Source: Streptomyces varsoviensis
GTDB lineage: Bacteria; Actinomycetota; Actinomycetes; Streptomycetales; Streptomycetaceae
NCBI RefSeq assembly: GCF_000718635.1
Contig: NZ_JOBF01000027.1
Coordinates: 1-64,000, forward strand
Reading direction: 5' to 3'
DNA length: 64,000 nucleotides
Below are positions 49,158 through 57,865 of the stretch, one piece after another; position 1 is the first letter of the stretch, and each line of letters starts with the position of its first letter. The position numbers and the translations under genes were made by a program. A model generated the notes under the pieces. It was not told the origin of the DNA, ran no database searches, and saw nothing but the letters and a program-made list of their open reading frames with translations.

Positions 49158-50957
49158 ATGTTCACGACCCGGCCGACCCTCCAAGGAACCTTCGGAATGG
49201 TGTCCTCCACCCACTGGCTCGCCTCGCAGTCGGCGATGGCGGTGCTGGAGGACGGCGGCAACGCCTATGACGCGGCCGTGGCCGCCGGATTCGTCCTGCA
49301 CGTCGTCGAGCCGCACCTGTGCGGACCGGCGGGCGAGGTGCCGATGATCCTCGCGCCCGCCGACGGGCCGGTGCGCGTGCTGTGCGGGCAGGGCCCGGCC
49401 CCCGCCGGGGCGAGCATCGAGCACTACACCGGGCTCGGCCTCGAACTCGTCCCCGGCACGGGCCCCTTGGCGGCGGCCGTGCCCGGCGCGTTCGACGCCT
49501 GGATGCTGCTGCTGCGCGACCACGGCACCAAGCGCCTCGCCGACGTGCTGAAGTACGCCATCGGGTACGCCGAGGGCGGCCACGCACCGGTCGAGCGGGT
49601 CGGCGAGACCGTGGAGAGCGTCCGCGAGCTGTTCGAGACGGAGTGGACCGACTCCGCCGCCCTCTACCTGCCCGGCGGCGAGTCCCCGGCGCCGGGCCGG
49701 CTCTTCAAGAACCCGGCGCTCGCGGCGACCTGGCGGCGGCTGATAGGCGAGGCGGAGGCCGGCGGCGTGGACCGGGCCGCGCAGATCGACGCCGCGCGGA
49801 AGGTGTGGCGCGAGGGGTTCGTCGCCGAGGCGTTCGTGGCCGCCTCGGCCCGGCCCACCATGGACACCTCGGGCGAGCGCCACACCGGCACGCTCACCGC
49901 CGCCGACCTCGCCGCCTACGAGGCGACGTACGAGGACCCGGTCACGTACGACTGGAACGGCTGGACCCTCTGCAAGGCCGGGCCGTGGTCGCAGGGGCCC
50001 GTCTTCCTCCAGCAGCTCGCGCTGCTCCCCGACGACCTCGCGTACGGCACCCCCGAGTACGTGCACACCCTCGTCGAGGGGAGCAAGCTCGCCATGGCCG
50101 ACCGCGAGGCCTGGTACGGGGACGCGGCGGACGTGCCGCTGGCCACCCTCCTCTCGGCCGGGTACAACGCCGACCGCCGCGCCCTGATCGGCGAGCGGGC
50201 CTCGTACGAGCTGCGCCCCGGCAGCCCCGACGGCCGGGAGCCGCGGCTCCCGGTGCACCCCACGTCCGTCGAGGCGGCCGACGCGAACTTCTACGCGATG
50301 GGCATCGCCGGTACGGGCGCGGGGGAGCCGACCGTGGCCAAGGACGGCACGACCCGCGGCGACACGTGCCACGTGGACATCGTCGACCGCTGGGGCAACA
50401 TGGTGGCCGCGACGCCGAGCGGCGGCTGGCTCCAGTCCAACCCCGTCATCCCCGAGCTGGGCTTCCCGCTCGGCACCCGGCTCCAGATGGCGTGGCTCGA
50501 CCCGGGCCTGCCGAACTCGCTCACGCCCGGCCGCCGCCCCCGTACGACCCTGACCCCCTCCCTCGCGCTGCGCGACGGCGTGCCGGTGCTGGCCTTCGGC
50601 ACCCCCGGCGGCGACCAGCAGGACCAGTGGCAGGTGCATTTCTTCCTCGCGGTGGCGCTGCGCGAGCGGGTCCGGGGCGGGCTGGACCTGCAAGGCGCGA
50701 TCGACGCGCCGAACTGGCACCAGGACAGCTTCCCCAGCTCCTTCTACCCGCGCGTGATGGTGCCCGGCAGCGTGACCGTCGAGGCCCGGATCGGCGACGA
50801 GGTGATCGAGGAGCTGCGCCGCAGGGGGCACCAGGTGAGCGTGGGACAGCCCTGGTCGGAGGGGCGGCTGTGCGCGGTGGCGCGCGACCCGCGGACGGGC
50901 GTGGTGTCGGCGGCGGCCAACCCACGCGGAATGCAGGGGTACGCGGTAGGGCGTTAA
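49158..50957 (+). CDS. Gamma-glutamyltransferase family protein (Ntn hydrolase)
   Basis: 599 residues. The family signatures are ASQSAMAVLEDGGNAYDAAVAAGF near the start and the self-processing site GDTCHVDIVDRWGNMVA, where Thr403 would become the N-terminal nucleophile, then TPSGGWLQ and TLTPSLALRDG. No signal peptide is seen, so it resembles cytoplasmic YwrD-like members and not secreted GGT. These proteins hydrolyse or transfer gamma-glutamyl or related amide groups. The gene appears monocistronic and outside the biosynthetic locus. Confidence 0.87.
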   Translation: MFTTRPTLQGTFGMVSSTHWLASQSAMAVLEDGGNAYDAAVAAGFVLHVVEPHLCGPAGEVPMILAPADGPVRVLCGQGPAPAGASIEHYTGLGLELVPGTGPLAAAVPGAFDAWMLLLRDHGTKRLADVLKYAIGYAEGGHAPVERVGETVESVRELFETEWTDSAALYLPGGESPAPGRLFKNPALAATWRRLIGEAEAGGVDRAAQIDAARKVWREGFVAEAFVAASARPTMDTSGERHTGTLTAADLAAYEATYEDPVTYDWNGWTLCKAGPWSQGPVFLQQLALLPDDLAYGTPEYVHTLVEGSKLAMADREAWYGDAADVPLATLLSAGYNADRRALIGERASYELRPGSPDGREPRLPVHPTSVEAADANFYAMGIAGTGAGEPTVAKDGTTRGDTCHVDIVDRWGNMVAATPSGGWLQSNPVIPELGFPLGTRLQMAWLDPGLPNSLTPGRRPRTTLTPSLALRDGVPVLAFGTPGGDQQDQWQVHFFLAVALRERVRGGLDLQGAIDAPNWHQDSFPSSFYPRVMVPGSVTVEARIGDEVIEELRRRGHQVSVGQPWSEGRLCAVARDPRTGVVSAAANPRGMQGYAVGR

Positions 50958-51025
50958 CCCCATGTACGACTTACGTCACCATGCCGTACATCGCCACTGT
51001 CGGTGACGCGTGGTTCGATGGACGC

Positions 51026-51856
51026 ATGATCGAAGAACTGCTGACGAACTTCGAGGTGTCCGACGTCGAGGAGGCGATCCGCAAGGCGGCCGCGGCCGAG
51101 ATCATGCCGAGATTCCGGCAGCTCGCCGCCCACGAGATCATCGAGAAGAACGGGCCGCACGACCTCGTCACGACCGCCGACCGGCTCGCCGAGGAGCACC
51201 TCACCGCCTCGCTCACGGCGCTGCTCCCCGGCTCCGTCGTGGTCGGCGAGGAGGCCGTGCACGCCGATCCGTCCGTGCTGGCCGCCCTGCGCGGCGACGC
51301 GCCGGTGTGGATCGTCGACCCGGTCGACGGCACCCGGCTGTTCGTCCACGGCGACCCCGGCTTCTCGACGCTCGTCACCCTCGCCCAGGGCGGCGAGTCG
51401 CTGGCCTCCTTCACGTACGGGCCCGCGCTGGACCTGATGGCCGTCGCCGTCCGCGGCCGGGGCGCCGTGCTCAACGGCGAGCCGATCCGCTGCGGCTCGC
51501 CCGAGCCCGGCAAGACCCTGGAAGTCGCGACCTCGCACCACGATTTCACCAACGACGACCAGAAGCGGGTGCTCGCCGTGCTGGACGTCGACGGGATCGC
51601 GCCCCGGCCCTGCGGCTCCGCGGGCCTCGAATACCTGCACGTCGCGCAGGGCACCCTCGACGGCCTCGCCTTCTCCTGGGAGAACGCGTGGGACCACGCG
51701 GCCGGGCTGCTGCTCGTCGCCGAGGCCGGTGGCACGAGCGCCACGGTCGCCGGCGAGCCCTTCCGGATCACCGGGGACAACGCCCTCCCGTTCGCCGCGG
51801 CGCGGGACGCCGAGACGGCTCGGCTTATCCTGGGGCTGCTGGCGTCCGCCGGCTGA
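51026..51856 (+). CDS. Inositol-monophosphatase-family phosphatase
   Basis: 276 residues from ATG 51026. Metal-binding motifs are VVGEEAV near residue 73, WIVDPVDGTRLFVHG near residue 94, and WENAWDHAAGLLLVAEAGG near the C-terminus. Mg2+-dependent phosphatases of this family act on inositol phosphates, histidinol phosphate or PAP; this one cannot be assigned further. It is preceded by the gamma-glutamyltransferase gene and followed by an oxidoreductase, with no overlap. Confidence 0.87.
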   Translation: MIEELLTNFEVSDVEEAIRKAAAAEIMPRFRQLAAHEIIEKNGPHDLVTTADRLAEEHLTASLTALLPGSVVVGEEAVHADPSVLAALRGDAPVWIVDPVDGTRLFVHGDPGFSTLVTLAQGGESLASFTYGPALDLMAVAVRGRGAVLNGEPIRCGSPEPGKTLEVATSHHDFTNDDQKRVLAVLDVDGIAPRPCGSAGLEYLHVAQGTLDGLAFSWENAWDHAAGLLLVAEAGGTSATVAGEPFRITGDNALPFAAARDAETARLILGLLASAG

Positions 51857-51916
51857 CGCCGACTTCCGCGGCCCCGCAGCCCGCGGGCGGCCGCGACGAC
51901 GAGGGGAGCCCATCCG

Positions 51917-53350
51917 GTGCCAACCATGCTCGACGCGGTCGTGGTAGGTGCCGGGCCCAATGGACTGACCGCAGCCGTCGAACTCGCCCGGCGCGGTCTG
52001 GCCGTCGAGGTGTTCGAGGCCGCCCGGACCATCGGCGGCGGAGCGCGCACCGAGGAGGTGACCCTCCCCGGCTTCCGCCACGACCCCTGCTCCGCCGTGC
52101 ACCCGCTCGGCGTCGGGTCACCCGCCTTCAACGCCATGCCGCTCGCCCGCCACGGCCTGACCTGGCTCCACCCCGACCTGCCGATGGTGCACCCCTTCCC
52201 CGACGGGACCGCGGCGCTCCTCTCCCGCTCGGTGGGCGAGACCGCGATGTCGCTCGGTCCGCGCGACGCCGGCACGTACCGGCGGCTGCTCACCCCCTTC
52301 CTCGGCAAGTGGGACGCCATCGCCGCCGACTTCCTGCGCACCCAGTGGGACGGCCCGCCGCGCGACCCGCTCACCTACGCGCGGTTCGGCCCGGTCGCGG
52401 CCCAGCCCGCGACCCTGCTGGTGCGCCGGTTCCGGGAGCGGAAGGCACGCGGCATGCTCGCCGGGCTCGCCGCGCACGGCATCGCGCCGCTCGGCTCCCT
52501 CGGCACCGGCGGCATGGCACTCATCTTCGCGCTCGCCGCGCACTCGGTCGGCTGGCCCGTGCCGCGCGGCGGCTCCCAGGCCATCTCCGACGCGCTCGGC
52601 TCGTACCTGCGCGAGCAGGGGGGCGCGATCCACACCGACTTCGAGGTCAAGCGCCTCGACGATCTGCCGCCCGCCCGCGCCTACGTCTTCGACACCTCGC
52701 CGACGGCCCTCGCCCGCATCGCGGGCCTCGGCAACGCCTACCGCGGCTACCGCTACGGCCCGAGCGTCTTCAAGGTCGACTACGCGCTGGACGGCCCCAT
52801 GCCGTGGACCGCCGAGGCGGCGCGCCGCGCGGGCACGGTGCACATCGGCCCCACGTACGGCGAGATCTCCGCGGCCCTGCGCGCCGCCGCCGACGGCCGC
52901 GACCCGTCGGTCCCGTTCCTCATCACCGCCCAGCCCAGCGTCGTCGACCCGACCCGCGCCCCCGCCGGCAAGCACACCTTCTGGGCGTACGGGCACGTGC
53001 CCAACGGCTGGGAGGGCGACGCGCTGGAGGTCATCGAGCGTCAACTCGACCGCTTCGCGCCGGGCTTCCGGGACCTGGTGCTGGCCCGGGCGGTCGCGGG
53101 CCCGCCGGGGCTGGCCGCCCGCAACGCCAACTACGTCGGCGGCGACATCGCCACCGGTTCTGTCGAGGGACTGCGCCTCCTCGTGCGCCCCAAGCTCACC
53201 CGCGTCCCCTACGAGACGGCCCACCCCTCCGTCTTCATCTGCTCCTCCGCCACCCCGCCGGGCCCGGGCGTCCACGGCATGTCGGGCCACCACGCGGCAC
53301 GGGCGGTCTGGCGTCGGCTGCGGGGGAGGGAGCGCGGGGCGGCAGGCTGA
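51917..53350 (+). CDS. NAD(P)/FAD-dependent oxidoreductase, phytoene-desaturase-like
   Basis: 477 residues from GTG 51917, which has GAGGGGAG upstream; ATG 51926 is an alternative. The FAD dinucleotide site is [20 protein letters not shown]. Further family features are [14 protein letters not shown] and, near the C-terminus, [13 protein letters not shown] and [17 protein letters not shown], typical of CrtI/PDS-like proteins widespread in actinobacteria. No carotenoid genes are nearby, so the substrate is unknown. Confidence 0.85.
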   Translation: MPTMLDAVVVGAGPNGLTAAVELARRGLAVEVFEAARTIGGGARTEEVTLPGFRHDPCSAVHPLGVGSPAFNAMPLARHGLTWLHPDLPMVHPFPDGTAALLSRSVGETAMSLGPRDAGTYRRLLTPFLGKWDAIAADFLRTQWDGPPRDPLTYARFGPVAAQPATLLVRRFRERKARGMLAGLAAHGIAPLGSLGTGGMALIFALAAHSVGWPVPRGGSQAISDALGSYLREQGGAIHTDFEVKRLDDLPPARAYVFDTSPTALARIAGLGNAYRGYRYGPSVFKVDYALDGPMPWTAEAARRAGTVHIGPTYGEISAALRAAADGRDPSVPFLITAQPSVVDPTRAPAGKHTFWAYGHVPNGWEGDALEVIERQLDRFAPGFRDLVLARAVAGPPGLAARNANYVGGDIATGSVEGLRLLVRPKLTRVPYETAHPSVFICSSATPPGPGVHGMSGHHAARAVWRRLRGRERGAAG

Positions 53351-53449
53351 TAGAGCGTCAGCCGGGCCGGCCGAGCCAGCGGAGCCGGCCGAGCCGAGGG
53401 CGCCGCGAGGGGCCTCGCCCGCCCGTTTCTTCGGCGGGGTGACGGCGCG

Positions 53450-53830
53450 TCAACTGAGCGTGGTGGTGCGCTCGGGGAGCTTCCAGGTGGCCGAAATGGT
53501 CATGCTCGCCTGCCCGTTGGCGCCGACGATGCCGAGCTTGAGGTCCTGGCCGAGCTGCACCCCGAACTCCACGCTCAACTCCTGCGGCGGATCGGCCGCG
53601 GCCCCCACCGCGTCGTGCACCTCCTGCAACAACGGCCCTAGCGGCTGGAGGACCGTACGCCACGCCTCCGTGGCGATCGTCGCCGCCACCCGCGCCCCGC
53701 GCCCCACCGGGGTCACCCCGCCGAGCCCGGCGTCCCCGCCGCCCGGTGGAGCACCGACGGGGGCCAGCGTCAGGCGCACGGTGGTGTCATCGGCGAGCAG
53801 GATCTCGGCGTAGTCCGTCACCCGGCTCAT
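53450..53830 (-). CDS. Trypco1-like small protein (CU044_2847 family)
   Basis: 126 residues. It has the layout of the trypsin-co-occurring domain 1 family: a beta-rich start (YAEILLADDTTVRLTLAPV), a central amphipathic helix with LQEVHDAVGAAADPPQELSVEFGVQL, and a C-terminal ASMTISATWKLP. In other genomes this domain occurs with trypsin-like proteases and NTPases in putative conflict or signalling systems, but no such partner is nearby. The stop of the upstream methyltransferase lies one base before its ATG, so the two are co-translated. Confidence 0.7.
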   Translation of the reverse strand: MSRVTDYAEILLADDTTVRLTLAPVGAPPGGGDAGLGGVTPVGRGARVAATIATEAWRTVLQPLGPLLQEVHDAVGAAADPPQELSVEFGVQLGQDLKLGIVGANGQASMTISATWKLPERTTTLS

Positions 53831-53831
53831 G

Positions 53832-54521
53832 CTAGGCGCGGTTGCCGTCTCCGGCGGAAGGACTTGACGACTTGTCCGGTGATGCCGGACGGGCGTGCAG
53901 GAAGAGGTGGTCCTCCGCCGCGCCCATGATGCCGGTGCCCGGCCGGACCTCGATCTCCTCGACCGCGAGCCCGGCCCGCTCGGCACGGCGCCGCAGGTCC
54001 TGACGCGTGCACCGCGGCGGCTGGTAGGTCGCGTACAGCCCCTCGACCGGTGCGTCGCCGGTGCGTTCGGGGACGCCGACGACGACGGTTCCGCCGGGCC
54101 GGGTGAGCGAGGCGAAGCGGTTCAGGGCCGTCACGAACACCGGCTCGGGGAGGTTCATCAGGCAGAAGAAGCTGACCACGGCGTCGAACGTGCCCAGTTC
54201 CGTGGCCCGTTGGCCGAGCAGGTCCACCAAGCGGAACGTGGCCCGCGGCACGTTGGCGCGCGCCGCCGCCAGCATCGCCTCCGACACGTCGATCCCGGTC
54301 ACGTCCAGCCCGCCCGCGCAGAGCTGTTCGCAGGTGGGCTGTCCGGTCCCGCAGCCCGCGTCGAGCACGCGGGCCCCGCGCGGCAGGCGCGCGAGCAGCC
54401 GCTCGACGACGACGATTTGGGAGCGCTGGTGGGCGGGCGCCACTTCGGCATAGCGTGCGGCGACGCGATCGGCCACTTCCGCGGCCTCTTTGCCGTAGGG
54501 GGTCATTTCCTCTGCTGTCAT
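53832..54521 (-). CDS. Class I SAM-dependent methyltransferase
   Basis: 229 residues from ATG 54521. Motif I is VLDAGCGTGQPTCEQL, then VTGIDVSEAMLAAA, FDAVVSFFCLMNLP and RPGGTVVVGVP. The C-terminal part, GTGIMGAAEDHLFLHARP, is common in actinobacterial small-molecule methyltransferases. It is divergent from the cyclodipeptide synthase cluster, so it could N- or O-methylate that product, but it is also paired with a Trypco1-like gene. The role is open. Confidence 0.8.
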   Translation of the reverse strand: MTAEEMTPYGKEAAEVADRVAARYAEVAPAHQRSQIVVVERLLARLPRGARVLDAGCGTGQPTCEQLCAGGLDVTGIDVSEAMLAAARANVPRATFRLVDLLGQRATELGTFDAVVSFFCLMNLPEPVFVTALNRFASLTRPGGTVVVGVPERTGDAPVEGLYATYQPPRCTRQDLRRRAERAGLAVEEIEVRPGTGIMGAAEDHLFLHARPASPDKSSSPSAGDGNRA

Positions 54522-54832
54522 GGAGGGTTCGCCTTTCCCGGTGCGCACGTCATTGGCGATGTTGTCCCGTCCGCCATTCCCGTAAGCGGCGTCCTGCCGA
54601 GAAGTTCGTACGCGGGCGCACGCCGGAGCATTCACCGGGGCCGCGTACCCGCGGAAACACCCGGATAGCTCGAACGGGTGAAATGGGCGGTGTGACGGTC
54701 GGCGTGGATCAGCTCCGGGAACCCTCAGAAAGGAACGCGCCGGTAGTGAGTGACAGGCCGCGACGGACCGCAGGGGCGAAAAAAGGGGCGGCCGCTTTCC
54801 CTCTCTCAATTCCGGCAGTCAGGAGGTTGGGT
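54522..54832. other. Divergent spacer upstream of the cyclodipeptide synthase
   Basis: 311 bases. It ends in a strong AGGAGG ahead of the cyclodipeptide synthase ATG. I see no clear promoter consensus or conserved element and no gene. Confidence 0.5.
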
Positions 54833-55600
54833 ATGGGGGCCCCGCAGCCCACTGTCACTTTCCGGACGCGACCATTCACTGACCGGTGCGACCGTATTCG
54901 GCGGCGTGGTGACCATGCGCTGATCGGGGTGAGCACCAACAACAGCTATTTCAGCGCCGAACGGCTCACCGCGCTGGTGCACTGGGCACAGGAACACTTC
55001 CGTGCCGTCGACATCATCTGTGCCGACCTGCACATCGACACCGTACTGACCGCCGAGGGCGGGGACCCGGAGAGCGTCGGCCGACGCGCCCGCAGACGCG
55101 TCACCGACGTGCGCCGCAGAATCCGCAAAGCCGTCCACGCGGCCTTGCCCGACGGCCCGCGGCCCGGCGCGCACCTGCTGTCGGACTTCCAGCACAATGC
55201 CGCCTACCAGCGCCTGCGGGCGGAAATCGACAAGGCTCTGCGCGAGGACGCCGAATTCGCGGGCGCCTGCCACGACATGATTCGCCGCCACCTCATCGGG
55301 CGCGGTTCGCATTCCGCCGCCGGCTCGGCGGGCGACGGTCCGGTGAGCGCGGCGGAAGCCGACCAATTGCAGGCCGGTCTGAAGTACCTGGGCAGCGAAC
55401 TGCCCTTCTTCGTGGACACCCCGAGCATTCTCGGCGTCCCCTCCTCGGTTTCCTGCTACCACATGTTCACGCCCGTCCTCGGGCCGCTGTTCCGGAGGGA
55501 GAACGGTCTGCGCGCCGTGGACAACCAGGCGTTCCTGGCGGTGACACCGGACGATATCTCCACCCCCGAAAGGCCAGCCGGAGAAAGGGACTTGACGTGA
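54833..55600 (+). CDS. Cyclodipeptide synthase (NYH type)
   Basis: 255 residues. The catalytic set of the AlbC family is intact: Ser34 in GVSTNNSYF (covalent aminoacyl site), Tyr185 and Glu189 in YLGSELPF, and Tyr209-His210 in SCYH. Asn37 with Tyr209 and His210 places it in the NYH subfamily. Such enzymes use two aminoacyl-tRNAs to make a diketopiperazine without an NRPS. A strong AGGAGG precedes ATG 54833. The stop overlaps the P450 GTG start. Amino-acid choice depends on pocket residues that I cannot interpret by eye. Confidence 0.95.
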   Translation: MGAPQPTVTFRTRPFTDRCDRIRRRGDHALIGVSTNNSYFSAERLTALVHWAQEHFRAVDIICADLHIDTVLTAEGGDPESVGRRARRRVTDVRRRIRKAVHAALPDGPRPGAHLLSDFQHNAAYQRLRAEIDKALREDAEFAGACHDMIRRHLIGRGSHSAAGSAGDGPVSAAEADQLQAGLKYLGSELPFFVDTPSILGVPSSVSCYHMFTPVLGPLFRRENGLRAVDNQAFLAVTPDDISTPERPAGERDLT

Positions 55601-56844
55601 ACGCACAGTCCGCGACGGGCGCCCCGGCGCCCCGAGCCCACCCCGCCGACACGGACGTGGACTTCCCCCTGCCCCGGCGCGGCGACATCGTCCCCGAGGA
55701 GTGCGCCTGGCTGCGCGCCGAACGCCCGGTCGCCCGAGTACGCACGCTGACCGGCGACCCGGCCTGGCTGGTGTCCACGTACGAACTGGCCACCCGCGTC
55801 CTGGAGGACGAGACCTTCAGCCTCTCCGCCACCGCCGCCCCCGGCGGCCCCCAGCAGTACGCGCCCACCTTCCCCATCCAGATCCGCAAGAACCTCTCGC
55901 GCATCAAGGACGAGGGGATGCGGGACGCCGTGATGCGGGCCATCTCGCCCCGCGCGGTCAAGGAGGCGACCGACCGGTTCCGGCACCGGGCCGACGAGCT
56001 CATCGACGAACTGCTGGCCGAAGGCCCGCCCGTCGACCTCAAGGACCGGTTCACCGAGCCCTACACGGCGTCCGTGATGTGCGCCGTCCTCGGCCTGCCC
56101 GACACCGACTGGCGCCGGCTGATGAGCGGCCTGGACATCAGCATCATGACCACGCCCCGCCCCTTCGAGGGCACCCTCGCCAACTGGAACAAGGGCATGT
56201 CCCACATGGCCGCGCTGCTACGGGCGCCCGACGCCGTCGAGGCGCCCGGCCTCCTCGGCGCGCTGGCCCGGGTCCGCGCCGCGAACAGCGGGAACGCGGA
56301 CGGGGCGGACACCGACGAGCACCTCACGATGACGCTGCACTCCCTGTTCGAAGCGGGCGCGGTCAGCACCGCCGCCTTCCTGACCCTGGCGGTCATGCTG
56401 CTCCTCGACGACGCCGAACAGCGCCGCTGGCTGACCGACCACCCCGAGGCCATCGGCCCGGCGGTGGAGGAACTGCTGCGCTACAACCTCTCCATCGGCG
56501 ACGCGCTGGCGCGCGTCGCCACCCGGGACACCGAACTGGGCGGCACGCCCATCGCCGCAGGCGACCTCGTCCTCGTCCTGGTCGAAGGCGCCAACCATGA
56601 CCCGGCCGTCTTCCGCGACCCCGGCCGGCTGGACCTGACCCGGACCCCCAACCCCCACCTGGCGTTCGGCGGCGGACGCCACTATTGCCCGGCCACCGCG
56701 CTGGGCCGCGCCCACGCGGCCACCGCGCTCACCGCCCTCCTCGCCCGCCTCCCCGGCCTGCGCCTCGCCGTCCCCGCCGACGAGATCAACTGGCGCTCCG
56801 GCTGGATCAAGCGCACTCCCGAACGCCTGCCGGTGCTCTGGTGA
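55597..56844 (+). CDS. Cytochrome P450 of the cyclodipeptide cluster
   Basis: 415 residues from GTG 55597, overlapping the synthase stop (GTGA). EELLR supplies the ExxR pair and FGGGRHYC holds heme ligand Cys364. The I-helix reads LFEAGAVSTAAF, with Val-Ser where the acid-Thr pair is usual, so the proton-delivery threonine is kept but the acid is not. P450s in such clusters hydroxylate, couple or aromatise diketopiperazines. The product is therefore expected to be a modified cyclodipeptide. Confidence 0.9.
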   Translation: MNAQSATGAPAPRAHPADTDVDFPLPRRGDIVPEECAWLRAERPVARVRTLTGDPAWLVSTYELATRVLEDETFSLSATAAPGGPQQYAPTFPIQIRKNLSRIKDEGMRDAVMRAISPRAVKEATDRFRHRADELIDELLAEGPPVDLKDRFTEPYTASVMCAVLGLPDTDWRRLMSGLDISIMTTPRPFEGTLANWNKGMSHMAALLRAPDAVEAPGLLGALARVRAANSGNADGADTDEHLTMTLHSLFEAGAVSTAAFLTLAVMLLLDDAEQRRWLTDHPEAIGPAVEELLRYNLSIGDALARVATRDTELGGTPIAAGDLVLVLVEGANHDPAVFRDPGRLDLTRTPNPHLAFGGGRHYCPATALGRAHAATALTALLARLPGLRLAVPADEINWRSGWIKRTPERLPVLW

Positions 56845-56845
56845 C

Positions 56846-57442
56846 ATGAGCCGCCAGGAGCGCACACCGGAGACGGCCGGACCCGCCGCGGCCCGGGCGC
56901 CGTTCCTGCGCCTGATGCGATCGCGGGCGGTGGTCCGCCGCTACACCGACGAGCCGGTGGACGACGCCCTGCTGGCGGAGCTGCTGGACGTCATGCCGAC
57001 GGCGCCCACCGCCGCCAACAAGCAGGCATGGGCGTTCGTGGCCGTCCGCGACCCCTACGCCGTGCGCTGCCTGCGGGCCTTCGCGCCGGGCATGATCGGC
57101 CTGCCGCCGCTGGTGGTGGCGGCGTGCTTCGACCGCGACCGCGCCGTACGCGAGGACAGCGGACCCACGGACACCGGACTGCTGTGCCTGGCCATGGCCG
57201 TACAGAACCTGCTGCTCGCCGCGCACGCCGCCGGCCTCGGCGGCTGCCCCGTCAGCAGCTTCTCCCGTACCGCCGCGCACCGCCTGCTGGCGCTGCCGCC
57301 CCACCTCGAACCCGTCCTCCTCGTACCGGTCGGCCACCCCGCGGACCCGGTACGCCCCTCCGCCCGACGCGACCGCGACGAGGTGATCCGCCATGACGTC
57401 TGGATATCTCCCGCCCGGGACAGCACCGGACCTGACCGATGA
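56846..57442 (+). CDS. Nitroreductase-like flavoprotein, cyclic dipeptide oxidase subunit A (AlbA-like)
   Basis: 198 residues, one base after the P450 stop. The nitroreductase fold is visible: MRSRAVVRRYTDEPVDDALL near residue 23, PTAANKQAWAFVAV, and AVQNLLLAAHAAGLGGCPVS for FMN binding. It overlaps the next small gene by 50 bases, as albA and albB overlap in the albonoursin cluster. Together with that partner it should dehydrogenate the diketopiperazine at the alpha-beta positions in large FMN-dependent assemblies. Confidence 0.88.
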   Translation: MSRQERTPETAGPAAARAPFLRLMRSRAVVRRYTDEPVDDALLAELLDVMPTAPTAANKQAWAFVAVRDPYAVRCLRAFAPGMIGLPPLVVAACFDRDRAVREDSGPTDTGLLCLAMAVQNLLLAAHAAGLGGCPVSSFSRTAAHRLLALPPHLEPVLLVPVGHPADPVRPSARRDRDEVIRHDVWISPARDSTGPDR

Positions 57443-57731
57443 CATCGTCCTGCTGGCCGCCTACCTGCTGAGCAGCGGCCACGGGCTGCTGGACGAGCCC
57501 GCGGACTACGGCCCGGCCCGCTGCGCCGACGGCGCCCGGCGCGCCCTGGAACTGCTCGACGCGTACGGCGGCGCGGACCCGGCCCTGCTCGGAGTCCGCC
57601 GGCGGCTGGAGGACGCGATGTGCGGCTCCATGGCCGACGTGGACCTGCCGACCCTGCTCAGCACGGAGTGCGAGCACATACTGGACGTCATCACGGCCCG
57701 CCGCGCGAGCGCGCCCCGCCCGCCCGCCTGA
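57393..57731 (+). CDS. Small partner protein, probable cyclic dipeptide oxidase subunit B (AlbB-like)
   Basis: 112 residues from ATG 57393. The sequence has LTDDIVLLAAYLLSSG, LLDEPADYGPARCADGARRALELL and a C-terminal DLPTLLSTECEHIL. This pattern fits a small helical family (I believe DUF6092) that accompanies nitroreductase-like proteins. Its start lies 50 bases inside the preceding gene. Position and size match the B subunit of cyclic dipeptide oxidase. The subunit role is inferred from the AlbA/AlbB precedent. Confidence 0.8.
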   Translation: MTSGYLPPGTAPDLTDDIVLLAAYLLSSGHGLLDEPADYGPARCADGARRALELLDAYGGADPALLGVRRRLEDAMCGSMADVDLPTLLSTECEHILDVITARRASAPRPPA

Positions 57732-57865
57732 TACCCCGGCCGGGACCGGCGGCGGGACGGGCCCCGCGCCGCTCCGTCCCGTCCCGGGCCGCCGGAGCGC
57801 CGCCGCCTACGCCCATGTCGGATTTCCGCGAGCCCGCGGCCCCGGCGACGGTCATGCTGGTACGC

